Below the pieces are notes generated by a model, which saw only the letters and a list, made by a program, of their open reading frames with translations, had not been told where the DNA came from and made no database searches. DNA of 62,538 bases from an uncultured Eubacteriales bacterium. Lineage in GTDB: Bacteria > Bacillota > Clostridia > Oscillospirales > Acutalibacteraceae. The DNA is taken from assembly GCA_934552855.1 (NCBI GenBank), contig CAKTEU010000011.1:1-62538 (forward strand), given 5' to 3'. The position numbers and the translations under genes are program-made. This document shows, in pieces, positions 8,295-16,821 of the stretch (position 1 is the stretch's first letter; each line of letters begins with the position of its first letter).

Positions 8295-9245
8295 ATGTCG
8301 TTTTCTTTAAGCGTTAAAGACGAACTTTCAAAAATTGAAAACCTTGCGCCGTGCTGCCGCCACGCAATGGCTTACGGGATGCTTCTTTTCGGGCGTGAAT
8401 TTTCTTCCGGCGGAATTTCAATAATGACCGAACACGAAACCGTTGCAAAAACCTATGCCGCTTTGCTTGAAAAGGAGACGGGCGTAAAAGCCACATTTTC
8501 CGTTTCCGAAGCCGGAAAATATACCGTATGCGTTAAAAAAAGAAAAGAGATTGAAACGGTTCTTTCTGCTTTTTCAACAAGCGGAAACGAATCTTTCACA
8601 CGGATAAACCGAGGAAACCTCCTCAACGAAAGCGACAGTGAAAGCGAAATTCTCAACTGCTGCAACGCTTCGTTTTTCAAAGGCGCATTCCTTTCCTGCG
8701 GAACGGTGAGCGACCCGAACAAAAGCTATCACCTTGAATTTGTTGTTCCGTTTCGGACGTTGAGCCTTGACCTTATGAAAATGCTTTCGGAATACGGCCT
8801 CAAGGCAAAGCACATGGTGCGTCGATATGTCAATATCATCTATATAAAAGACAGCGAAAGCATTGAAGACCTTCTCAACATTATGGGGGCACAAACCGCC
8901 GCTTTTGAGATTATGAATATAAAAATTTATAAAGATTTTCGCAACGTTTCAAATCGGCGTGCAAACTTTGACAGTGCAAACCTTGCAAGAACGGCTGTTG
9001 CCGCCGTTGCCCAGGTTGAACAAATTCAAAAAATTATTGACAGCGGAAGATTTGATGAACTTTCGCAAGAGCTTCGGCAGTTTGCTTTGCTGAGGATTGA
9101 AAATCCGGACGCAAGCCTTCGTGAATTCGGCGAAATGTTTTCTCCGCCGCTTTCACGTTCCGCTGTTAATCACAGAATAAAAAAACTTCTTTCCTTTGCA
9201 AAAATGTGCGAAGAAGAAACTCAAAAGACTCCCACGGAGGGCTAA
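8295..9245 (+). CDS. whiA: DNA-binding protein WhiA
   Basis: A 316-residue protein with a degenerate LAGLIDADG homing-endonuclease fold in the N-terminal two thirds and a helix-turn-helix at the C-terminus (SLREFGEMF...LSRSAVNHRIKKL). WhiA is conserved in Gram-positive bacteria and influences cell division and chromosome segregation. The ATG at 8295 matches the family start MSFSxxVKDEL and has GAGG 9 bases upstream. It ends four bases before the miaB start, so the two genes are translated from one message. Confidence 0.96.
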   Translation: MSFSLSVKDELSKIENLAPCCRHAMAYGMLLFGREFSSGGISIMTEHETVAKTYAALLEKETGVKATFSVSEAGKYTVCVKKRKEIETVLSAFSTSGNESFTRINRGNLLNESDSESEILNCCNASFFKGAFLSCGTVSDPNKSYHLEFVVPFRTLSLDLMKMLSEYGLKAKHMVRRYVNIIYIKDSESIEDLLNIMGAQTAAFEIMNIKIYKDFRNVSNRRANFDSANLARTAVAAVAQVEQIQKIIDSGRFDELSQELRQFALLRIENPDASLREFGEMFSPPLSRSAVNHRIKKLLSFAKMCEEETQKTPTEG

Positions 9246-9249
9246 AATA

Positions 9250-10677
9250 TTGGATAACAAAAGAAATTTCACCGTTCCGCAAGAGGAACTTGAAAAACAA
9301 AAAGAATATGCAAAGCTCGTTTCGGTTGTGCTTTCTTCCCGCTTTCCGCAAAGTGCACCGAAAGCCTTTGTGCATACTTACGGCTGCCAGGGCAACGTCT
9401 CAGACGGCGAAAAAATCAAAGGCATTCTCTGTTCGCTCGGCTATGAGCTGACGGACAATGTTGAAGAAGCCGACCTTGTTCTTTATAACACCTGTGCCAT
9501 TCGCGAACACGCTCAGGATCGTGTTTTCGGAAACGTCGGCGCACTCAAAAAGTATAAAACCGCAAAGCCGGACATGATCATTGCCCTTTGCGGCTGTATG
9601 ATGCAGCAGGAATATGTTGCCGAAAGAATCAAAAACAGCTTTCGTTATGTTGACCTCGTTTTCGGAACTCACGTTCTTCACAAGCTTCCGGAATTTATTC
9701 ACCGCTGTCTCTGCTCCGGAAAAAGAGTTTTTGACCTTTCCGGCGGCGACGGAAACATTGTTGAAGGGCTTCCGATTCACCGTGACGGAGCGTTCAAGGC
9801 TTGGATTCCGATTATGTACGGCTGCAACAACTTTTGCTCTTATTGCGTTGTTCCTTATGTCAGAGGACGTGAAAGAAGCCGGGATTTTGACCTCATTGTT
9901 TCCGAAGCAAAGCAGCTTGCTGCCGCAGGGTATAAAGAGATAACCCTTCTCGGTCAAAACGTCAATTCCTATAATAAAGACCTTTCCGAGGAATACCGCT
10001 TTCCGGCACTTCTTCGTGCAATCAACAATATTGACGGCGATTTCATAATTCGTTTTATGACATCTCATCCGAGAGACTGCACAAAAGAGCTGCTTGAAAC
10101 AATGGCACAATGCAAAAAGGTTGCAAAGCACCTTCATCTTCCCGTTCAGTCGGGCAATGACCGTGTGCTTAAAGAAATGAACCGTCATTACGACCGGGAA
10201 AAATATCTCGGCCTTATAAAATATGCTTATGAATTGATGCCCGACCTTTCGATTACGAGCGACATCATCGTAGGCTTTCCGGGCGAAACGTATGAAGAAT
10301 TTTGCGATACGCTTTCGCTTCTCAAAGAAGTTAACTATACATCACTTTTCACCTTCATCTTTTCGCCGAGACCGGGAACAAAAGCCGCTTCCATGCCGGA
10401 CGAAGTTTCAAAAAAAGAAAAGTCTCGGTGGTTTTCCGAGCTTACCGCCCTTCAGGAGGAGATTGCCTCAAAGCGCACCGCCGCAATGAAAGGCAAAAGT
10501 TATCGTGTTCTTGTTGAAGAAAGGAACGAAAATACCGGCCTTCTTTCCGCAAGAACCGAGGGCAACGTGATTATTGAATTTGACGGAAAGGACGAGCTCA
10601 TCGGTTCGTTTGTCACGGTTGAAGTCACCGAACCCAAAACGTGGATTCTTAAAGGCAAGCTTATTTCTCAAGGATAA
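9250..10677 (+). CDS. miaB: tRNA-2-methylthio-N6-isopentenyladenosine37 synthase MiaB
   Basis: A 475-residue radical-SAM methylthiotransferase that converts i6A37 of tRNA to ms2i6A37. The N-terminal UPF0004 domain binds one 4Fe-4S cluster through Cys46, Cys82 and Cys116 (YGCQGN, NTCAIRE, CGCMM). The radical-SAM cluster is bound by Cys192, Cys196 and Cys199 in GCNNFCSYC, and a TRAM domain ends the protein. The first motif reads GCQGN where most MiaB proteins have GCQMN. The start is TTG at 9250, nine bases after GGAGG. The partner that makes i6A37 (miaA) is at 16822, and a ricA-like gene follows directly. Confidence 0.95.
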   Translation: MDNKRNFTVPQEELEKQKEYAKLVSVVLSSRFPQSAPKAFVHTYGCQGNVSDGEKIKGILCSLGYELTDNVEEADLVLYNTCAIREHAQDRVFGNVGALKKYKTAKPDMIIALCGCMMQQEYVAERIKNSFRYVDLVFGTHVLHKLPEFIHRCLCSGKRVFDLSGGDGNIVEGLPIHRDGAFKAWIPIMYGCNNFCSYCVVPYVRGRERSRDFDLIVSEAKQLAAAGYKEITLLGQNVNSYNKDLSEEYRFPALLRAINNIDGDFIIRFMTSHPRDCTKELLETMAQCKKVAKHLHLPVQSGNDRVLKEMNRHYDREKYLGLIKYAYELMPDLSITSDIIVGFPGETYEEFCDTLSLLKEVNYTSLFTFIFSPRPGTKAASMPDEVSKKEKSRWFSELTALQEEIASKRTAAMKGKSYRVLVEERNENTGLLSARTEGNVIIEFDGKDELIGSFVTVEVTEPKTWILKGKLISQG

Positions 10678-10735
10678 AACGTGCCGCAAGGCATGAATAT
10701 CAATATATTAATAATTTTCACAAGGAGTACTTTAC

Positions 10736-11152
10736 ATGGACGTAATCAAACTCACAAGAGAACTCGGCGCAGCAATTCAGCAGGACGAAAGATATCTCGC
10801 TTTTGCAAAGGCAAGAGAAGAAAACGAAAAAGATCCCGAGCTTCTTGACCTTATGGGCAAAATTCAGCTTGTTCAAATGAATTATCAGCGTGAAGCCGCA
10901 CAGGAAAATCCCGACGCTGAAAAAATGGCAGAATATGAGCGTGAATTCAATGCGGTTTATGACAAGTTCATGGGCAACGAAAGAATGAAAGCTTATGAAG
11001 CGGCAAGAAAAGAAATTGACGAAATGATGAATTACGTTATGCAGATTCTCGGCCTTTGCGTCAACGGCGCAGACCCCGCAACCTGCGAACCCGAAGAACA
11101 GCACAGCTGCGGCTGCGATTGCGACAGCTGCTCTTCAGACTGCCACCACTAA
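10736..11152 (+). CDS. YlbF/YmcA (RicA/RicF)-family protein with Cys-rich tail
   Basis: A 138-residue, mostly helical protein of the YlbF/YmcA family (LTRELGAAIQQDERYLAFAK, then PELLDLMGKIQ). In B. subtilis, YmcA, YlbF and YaaT (RicA, RicF, RicT) form a complex that binds 4Fe-4S clusters, interacts with RNase Y and assists mRNA processing and MiaB activity. There the gene order is miaB-ymcA-cotE-mutS-mutL. The position here, between miaB and mutS, supports a RicA/RicF role. The last 14 residues, CGCDCDSCSSDCHH, form a dense Cys cluster that probably binds metal or Fe-S. AAGGAG precedes the ATG. No RicT partner is in the window. Confidence 0.88.
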   Translation: MDVIKLTRELGAAIQQDERYLAFAKAREENEKDPELLDLMGKIQLVQMNYQREAAQENPDAEKMAEYEREFNAVYDKFMGNERMKAYEAARKEIDEMMNYVMQILGLCVNGADPATCEPEEQHSCGCDCDSCSSDCHH

Positions 11153-11164
11153 GCAAAAATTTTT

Positions 11165-11192
11165 GCCGCCGATCGCTTTTTCGGTCGGCGGC
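11165..11192. other. Strong hairpin between the ricA-like gene and mutS
   Basis: GCCGCCGA (11165-11172) and TCGGCGGC (11185-11192) form a perfect 8-base GC-rich stem. No T run follows on the plus strand, so it is more likely a processing or stability hairpin, or a partial terminator, than a full stop before mutS. Confidence 0.5.
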
Positions 11193-11234
11193 AGATAAAA
11201 AGGATTTCTAAAAAACGAAAGAGGGAAAAGCAAA

Positions 11235-13865
11235 ATGGGCGAAATGACCCCGATGATGAAACAATATCTTGAAATTAAAAAGCAATACCCGGATACTATT
11301 TTGTTTTTCCGTCTCGGCGATTTTTACGAAATGTTTTTTGAAGACGCAAAAACCGCATCAAGGGAGCTTGAACTGACCCTTACAGGAAAAAGCTGCGGCC
11401 TTGAAGAACGTGCACCGATGTGCGGCGTTCCGTTCCACAGTGCAGACAGCTATATTGCAAAGCTTGTTTCAAAAGGCTATAAAGTTGCAATCTGCGAACA
11501 GACCGAAGACCCGGCAACGGCAAAAGGACTTGTCAGCCGTGACGTTATTCGTGTTGTAACAAAGGGCAGCGTTATTGAAAACAGTATGCTTGACGACGCA
11601 AAGAACAATTATCTGACCTGCATTTTCCTTTCGGAAAACGGCGGCGGAATCTGCTTTACCGACATTTCAACCGGCGTGCTGAACGTCACGTCATTCAGCG
11701 GAAAGGGAACGGAAAGCAAGCTTATCAACGAACTCGGCGTGTTCTCTCCGAGCGAAATCGTACTCAACAAAAGGTGTGCCGAAAACAAAGCAATCGCTTC
11801 ATTCATCACAAAACGGATGGAGGCTTCGTGCGAAGTTTATCCGGAGGAAAGCTTTTCCTATGAAAGCTGTCTTTTGGAATGTGAAAATCATTTTTCCGAA
11901 GATAAACTTTCGTCCTCCGGCATTAAAGAAAGCCCTGAGGCTCTTATTGCCGTCGGTGCAGCGATAAAATACCTCAAAGACGTTCAAAAAAACGATGTTG
12001 CGAACATTACCGATATCAATTTTTATTCGGAAAATCAATACATGAAAATTGATTTTTCAACAAAACGTAATCTTGAAATTACCGAAACGATGCGGGGCCG
12101 TGAAAAGAAAGGCTCGCTTCTTTGGGTGCTTGACAAAACAAAAACCTCAATGGGAAAAAGACTTCTTCGTTCATGGCTTGAAAAACCGCTTGTCAGTTAT
12201 GCGATGATTACAAAACGTCAAAATGCCGTTGAAGAACTTGTTTCAAACGGTGTCGGTCTTTCTGAACTTCAGTTTGCGTTGACGAACATCTTTGACATTG
12301 AACGGCTTATTACAAGAGTTGTTTACGAAACGGCGAACGCAAAGGAGCTCAATTCCCTGAAACAGACGCTTGAACAGCTTCCGCTTGTCAAAGCCGCACT
12401 TTCAAAAATGAACAGCACTTATCTCAAACAGCTTTATTCGCTGACCGATTTGCTTGAAGACGTTTATGAGCTGATTGACTCTGCAATTGACCCGGATGCG
12501 CCGTTTTCGGTGCGTGAAGGCGGAATTATCAAGGACGGCTTCAACGAAGAACTTGACTCGCTTCGTTATATTGAGAAGAACGGAAAGCAGTATATCACAG
12601 ATATCGAAACCGCCGAAAAGGAAAAAACGGGTATTCCGAAACTCAGAATCGGCTATAACCGTGTTTTCGGCTATTATATTGAAGTTACAAATTCCTATAA
12701 ATCCCTTGTTCCCGATACATACATCAGAAAGCAAACGCTTTCAAACTGCGAAAGATATATCACGCAGGAGCTTAAAGACCTTGAAAGCAAGGTGCTCGGC
12801 GCACAGGAGCGCAGTGTAAAGCTTGAATACGAAATTTTTTGCCAGATAAGAAAAGCCGTTGCAAAGGAGTATAACCGTATTCAGCAGACCGCTTCCGCAA
12901 TCGCTGCCGCAGACGTTATCGCTTCGCTTGCCGCAACCGCAATTGAAAACAATTATGTTTGCCCGACGATGCATGATAACTCCGTTATCGAAATTGTTGA
13001 CGGCCGCCACCCGGTTGTTGAAAAGGTACTTTCCGACAGCCCCTTTGTTCCGAATGATACCTATCTTGACTGCGGCGACAGCCGGTGTGCAATCATTACC
13101 GGACCCAACATGGCAGGTAAGTCAACCTATATGCGCCAGGTTGCGCTGATTTGTCTCATGGCGCAAATCGGCTCGTTCGTCCCCGCAAAGCGTGCTGATC
13201 TTTCAATAATCGACAGCATTTTTACCCGTGTCGGTGCTTCAGACGACCTTGCCTCCGGCCAGTCAACATTCATGGTTGAAATGAACGAGGTTGCCTCGAT
13301 TCTCAAATCCGCCGGAAAGAACAGCCTGATTATTCTTGACGAAGTCGGAAGGGGAACCTCAACCTTTGACGGAATGAGCATTGCAAGAGCGGTGCTTGAG
13401 TATATCTCGGACAAGCGCAAAATCGGTGCAAAAACTCTTTTTTCAACTCATTACCACGAGCTTACCGAGCTTGAGGGAAAGCTTGACGGCGTTAAAAATT
13501 ACAACATCTCCGTCAAAAAACGGGGCAGCACGATAACCTTCCTTCGCCGAATTGTCAGAGGCCCTGCGGACGGAAGTTACGGCATTGAGGTTGCAAAGCT
13601 TGCGGGCGTACCGTCGGGTGTTGTCAACCGGGCAAGAGAGATTCTTTTTGAGCTTGAAAGCGAGGACAGAAAGCTTCACGCCGCCGCAAGACCCGACTTT
13701 GAAAAGAATGACGAACAGGAAGAAATGCCGCTTCAAATTTCGCTTCAAAGCGAGCGTGACGACGAAATAATCGATGAACTCAAAAACATTGATGCAGATA
13801 CTCTCACACCGCTTGAAGCGCTCACAACGCTTTATAAGCTTGCCCAAAAAGCTAAGGGTATGTAA
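11235..13865 (+). CDS. mutS: DNA mismatch repair ATPase MutS
   Basis: An 876-residue MutS, which binds mismatches and starts repair with MutL. The mismatch-reading Phe-x-Glu is in LGDFYEMFFEDA near the N-terminus. Connector, lever and clamp domains follow. The ATPase has Walker A GPNMAGKST at about residue 623, the segment DELASGQSTFMVEMNE-like DDLASGQSTFMVEMNE, Walker B LIILDEVGRGTSTFDG and the STHYHELTEL histidine motif. GAGGG precedes the ATG. The C-terminal tail is acidic and lacks an obvious extra domain. It belongs to the miaB-ricA-mutS-mutL-miaA run. Confidence 0.98.
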   Translation: MGEMTPMMKQYLEIKKQYPDTILFFRLGDFYEMFFEDAKTASRELELTLTGKSCGLEERAPMCGVPFHSADSYIAKLVSKGYKVAICEQTEDPATAKGLVSRDVIRVVTKGSVIENSMLDDAKNNYLTCIFLSENGGGICFTDISTGVLNVTSFSGKGTESKLINELGVFSPSEIVLNKRCAENKAIASFITKRMEASCEVYPEESFSYESCLLECENHFSEDKLSSSGIKESPEALIAVGAAIKYLKDVQKNDVANITDINFYSENQYMKIDFSTKRNLEITETMRGREKKGSLLWVLDKTKTSMGKRLLRSWLEKPLVSYAMITKRQNAVEELVSNGVGLSELQFALTNIFDIERLITRVVYETANAKELNSLKQTLEQLPLVKAALSKMNSTYLKQLYSLTDLLEDVYELIDSAIDPDAPFSVREGGIIKDGFNEELDSLRYIEKNGKQYITDIETAEKEKTGIPKLRIGYNRVFGYYIEVTNSYKSLVPDTYIRKQTLSNCERYITQELKDLESKVLGAQERSVKLEYEIFCQIRKAVAKEYNRIQQTASAIAAADVIASLAATAIENNYVCPTMHDNSVIEIVDGRHPVVEKVLSDSPFVPNDTYLDCGDSRCAIITGPNMAGKSTYMRQVALICLMAQIGSFVPAKRADLSIIDSIFTRVGASDDLASGQSTFMVEMNEVASILKSAGKNSLIILDEVGRGTSTFDGMSIARAVLEYISDKRKIGAKTLFSTHYHELTELEGKLDGVKNYNISVKKRGSTITFLRRIVRGPADGSYGIEVAKLAGVPSGVVNRAREILFELESEDRKLHAAARPDFEKNDEQEEMPLQISLQSERDDEIIDELKNIDADTLTPLEALTTLYKLAQKAKGM

Positions 13866-13887
13866 GAATATACCGGGAGATTTTCCT

Positions 13888-14730
13888 ATGAAAAAATTCG
13901 TTTCAATAATACTTGTTTTTGTCTTTATGCTTCTTGTATCCTGCCAAAAAGCAGATTTGCCCGAAAGTGGAAACACCGCAGAGTATTCAAATCTTGTTGA
14001 TTCGGGCGTTCAAAGCGAATTGAAAGAAACTCTGCTTTCGTGCGGCGTACCCCAAAACGCAGTCGATATCTTTTTAAAAGACATCAACGAATATCACGAA
14101 ACCGTTGAAAATACAACGCTCGTTCAATCGGGATACAAAGTTTTTGACCTTTCTCCCGTCACCTATGACGAAGATAAACTCAGCGAGCTTTGGAACAAAA
14201 AATTTCCCGTTTTTATGGGCTATAACTGCAAGCTGACCGCGTTCTTTCTTTATAAAAGCTTTGTTCGGTCAAATTCTGTCGTATCGGAATCGGAAAATGA
14301 AATGAGTATGCTTTTCACCCTTTCTCCGGAAAAAGCTCAAACCCATTTTTCAAAAGCCGACAGCGAACTTTTCGATACGCTGTACCGGACTCCCAAAATT
14401 AAAAAGTCTATGACTCAAAAAGAATGTGTTGAAATAATCAAAAATGCATGGAACGAATACGGCGTTACGTTTGACGAAAGCGACGAAATCAAGCTTATAA
14501 CGGTCTATACCGAGGACGATTACCCTGAATATCATCTTGAACCCGTTCATGCAGGCTTGCTTTTTAACGGAGATGAAAGAATCTTCTTTTTGGAAAAGCT
14601 TTCGTTCGTCAAGCCTTATCAGTACTCGGTTTTTGAAAACGAAAAGGATTTATATAACTATCTCAAAATTTCGTTTGGCGAAGATAAAAAGTTCTTCACA
14701 GTCATGAAAAACGCAGAAGTCATCGAATAA
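13888..14730 (+). CDS. Putative lipoprotein of unknown function inserted in mutS-mutL
   Basis: A 280-residue protein with a clear lipoprotein signal: Met-Lys-Lys, a hydrophobic core and the lipobox LVSC with Cys19 as the lipidated residue. The mature part is acidic and rich in charged residues and shows no domain I recognise. The ATG at 13888 follows GGGAGA; the open frame extends upstream only into mutS. It lies 22 bases after mutS and 35 bases before mutL, so it should be co-transcribed with both. A membrane-anchored extracellular protein has no known role in mismatch repair, so the location may be incidental. Confidence 0.8.
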   Translation: MKKFVSIILVFVFMLLVSCQKADLPESGNTAEYSNLVDSGVQSELKETLLSCGVPQNAVDIFLKDINEYHETVENTTLVQSGYKVFDLSPVTYDEDKLSELWNKKFPVFMGYNCKLTAFFLYKSFVRSNSVVSESENEMSMLFTLSPEKAQTHFSKADSELFDTLYRTPKIKKSMTQKECVEIIKNAWNEYGVTFDESDEIKLITVYTEDDYPEYHLEPVHAGLLFNGDERIFFLEKLSFVKPYQYSVFENEKDLYNYLKISFGEDKKFFTVMKNAEVIE

Positions 14731-14765
14731 GAAAATAAAAAGTTCAACTAAAGGAAGGTGAAAAT

Positions 14766-16805
14766 GTGGGAAGAATCAATGTTTTGCCGAAAAGTATTGC
14801 CGAACTTATCGCCGCCGGAGAGGTTGTTGAAAGACCCGCTTCGGTTGTGAAAGAACTTTGCGAAAACTCGATTGATGCCGGTGCAACGGCTGTCACCGTT
14901 GAAATCCGCAACGGCGGAATAACATATATCAGAATCACAGACAACGGCAGCGGAATTTTCCGTGACGATGTTCAAAAAGCTTTCATCAGCCACGCAACAA
15001 GCAAAATCAAGTCCGCTTCCGACCTTGACAGCATTTTCACCCTCGGTTTTCGCGGCGAGGCGCTCGCTTCAATTGCCGCCGTTTCAAAAATCGAACTTTT
15101 CACCAAAACGGTCAGCGAAGAAAACGGAACATTTTACTCAATCGAGGGCGGAACGGAAATCAAAAACGAAACCGCCGGCTGTCCGGACGGAACAACAATC
15201 GTTGTCCGTGACCTTTTTTATAACACTCCGGCAAGAATGAAATTTCTCAAAAAAGACGTCAGCGAAGCAAACGCCGTTGCCGACGTTGTTGACAAAATTG
15301 CGCTCTCTCACCCGGAAATCAGCTTTCGCTTTATTCGAGACGGAAAGCAAACGCTTATCACTCCCGGCGACGGAAAGCTCCTTTCGGTAATTTACTCAAT
15401 TTTTGGCAGAGTGTTCGCCGAAGGTATGATTGAAACAAATTATGAGCTTGACAAAATCGGCGTTTCCGGCTTCGTTTGCAAGCCGACTTCTGCCCGTCCG
15501 TCAAGGGCAATGCAGTATTTCTTTTTGAACGGCCGTTTCATAAAATCAAGAGGTTGCGCCGCTTCAATGGAAAACGCATATAAAAATTCAATTATGGTCG
15601 GAAAATTTCCGTCCTGTGTGCTGAACATCACCGTTTTGCCGCATACCGTTGACGTTAACGTTCACCCGGCAAAAACCGAGGTTCGTTTCAGCGACGAAAG
15701 GCGGGTATCCTCCGCAATATATTATGCCGTGAAAAACGCACTTTCCGAATATGACACACGGCTTCAGATTGACCTTGCAAAGGTTGCGCAAAAAGCAAAA
15801 CCGGAAAACGCACAGTTTTATATGGTTGAGGACGAGCCTGTGAAGGTTAAAACACCGGAACCGCAAAAGACCGCGGCCCGTCCTCCCGAACCGCAAAGAC
15901 CTTTGCCCAAAAAGGACTTTTGGCAGTCTATGCCGTCAAATCAATTCAAAAAGACCGGCACGCTTTCATCAGCGGAAAACGACAAACTTTCCCACAAAAA
16001 GGACGAAAACGAGCCCGATTTGGTTGCGGCGTTCAAAAACAAAAAGGCGAATGAAAAAGTTTTGCCGAAAAAAGATGCGGCAATTCCCACCATGGCAAAA
16101 CCTATGCCACGTTCCGCCGAACCTCCAAAGCCGCAAAAGGCCGCTATAAGTACCCCCAAACCCGAATCGAAAAAATCAGAACCTATATCTGAAAAACCGT
16201 CGGTTTCAATCACCGAAAGTCGGCCTCCGAAACCGCTGCGGCTCCTCGGTGAAGCTTTCAAAACATATATTATCTGCGAATATGACGGAAAGGTTTGCAT
16301 CATTGATAAACACGCCGCCCATGAGCGTGTTATCTTCAACCGCATGAAAGCCGAGCGTGAAAAAAAGGAAGCCTTGCCGCAGGTGCTGCTTTCTCCCGTA
16401 ACAGTCACGCTCAGCAAAAACGAATATAGCGTTATTCTTGAAAATCTTGATGTCTTTTCAAAATGCGGTTTTCTTGTTGAAGATTTCGGAAACGGCGCAG
16501 TTATTGTTCGTGAATGCCCGATGCTTCTTGAAGAAGATGATATTCAGGATGTTATTTTGGAAATTGCGAATAACCTTATGCTCAATAAAACCGACGTTCA
16601 GGCGGAAAAAATCGACCGCATCTATCACACCGCCGCCTGCAAAGCGGCAATCAAAGCAGGCTTCAAAAATTCAACCGCAGAACTCAAAGCCCTTGCCGAA
16701 CGAGTGCTTTATAACAACGACGTTCGCTATTGTCCGCACGGCCGCCCGGTACTCATTGAAATGAGCCGCTACGACCTTGAAAAGCAGTTCGGAAGAATCC
16801 AGTAA
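14766..16805 (+). CDS. mutL: DNA mismatch repair endonuclease MutL
   Basis: A 679-residue MutL. The N-terminal GHKL ATPase shows the usual motifs: ELCENSIDAGA, DNGSGI, ATSKI and GFRGEAL. A long linker (about 350-480) is rich in Pro, Lys and Glu. The C-terminal domain has the CPHGRP motif near the end and a variant of the metal site DQHA-x2-E-x4-E: Asp514, Lys515, His516, Ala517 and Glu520 are present, but position 525 is Asn instead of Glu. The strand-nicking activity of this family depends on that site, so activity may differ. The start is GTG at 14766 after AAGGAAGG. Confidence 0.96.
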   Translation: MGRINVLPKSIAELIAAGEVVERPASVVKELCENSIDAGATAVTVEIRNGGITYIRITDNGSGIFRDDVQKAFISHATSKIKSASDLDSIFTLGFRGEALASIAAVSKIELFTKTVSEENGTFYSIEGGTEIKNETAGCPDGTTIVVRDLFYNTPARMKFLKKDVSEANAVADVVDKIALSHPEISFRFIRDGKQTLITPGDGKLLSVIYSIFGRVFAEGMIETNYELDKIGVSGFVCKPTSARPSRAMQYFFLNGRFIKSRGCAASMENAYKNSIMVGKFPSCVLNITVLPHTVDVNVHPAKTEVRFSDERRVSSAIYYAVKNALSEYDTRLQIDLAKVAQKAKPENAQFYMVEDEPVKVKTPEPQKTAARPPEPQRPLPKKDFWQSMPSNQFKKTGTLSSAENDKLSHKKDENEPDLVAAFKNKKANEKVLPKKDAAIPTMAKPMPRSAEPPKPQKAAISTPKPESKKSEPISEKPSVSITESRPPKPLRLLGEAFKTYIICEYDGKVCIIDKHAAHERVIFNRMKAEREKKEALPQVLLSPVTVTLSKNEYSVILENLDVFSKCGFLVEDFGNGAVIVRECPMLLEEDDIQDVILEIANNLMLNKTDVQAEKIDRIYHTAACKAAIKAGFKNSTAELKALAERVLYNNDVRYCPHGRPVLIEMSRYDLEKQFGRIQ

Positions 16806-16821
16806 AACGGGAGTTGTCACA

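Noticed and set aside
9400..10188. 262-residue minus-strand frame over miaB
   Set aside because: Shadow of miaB with unnatural composition; no motif.
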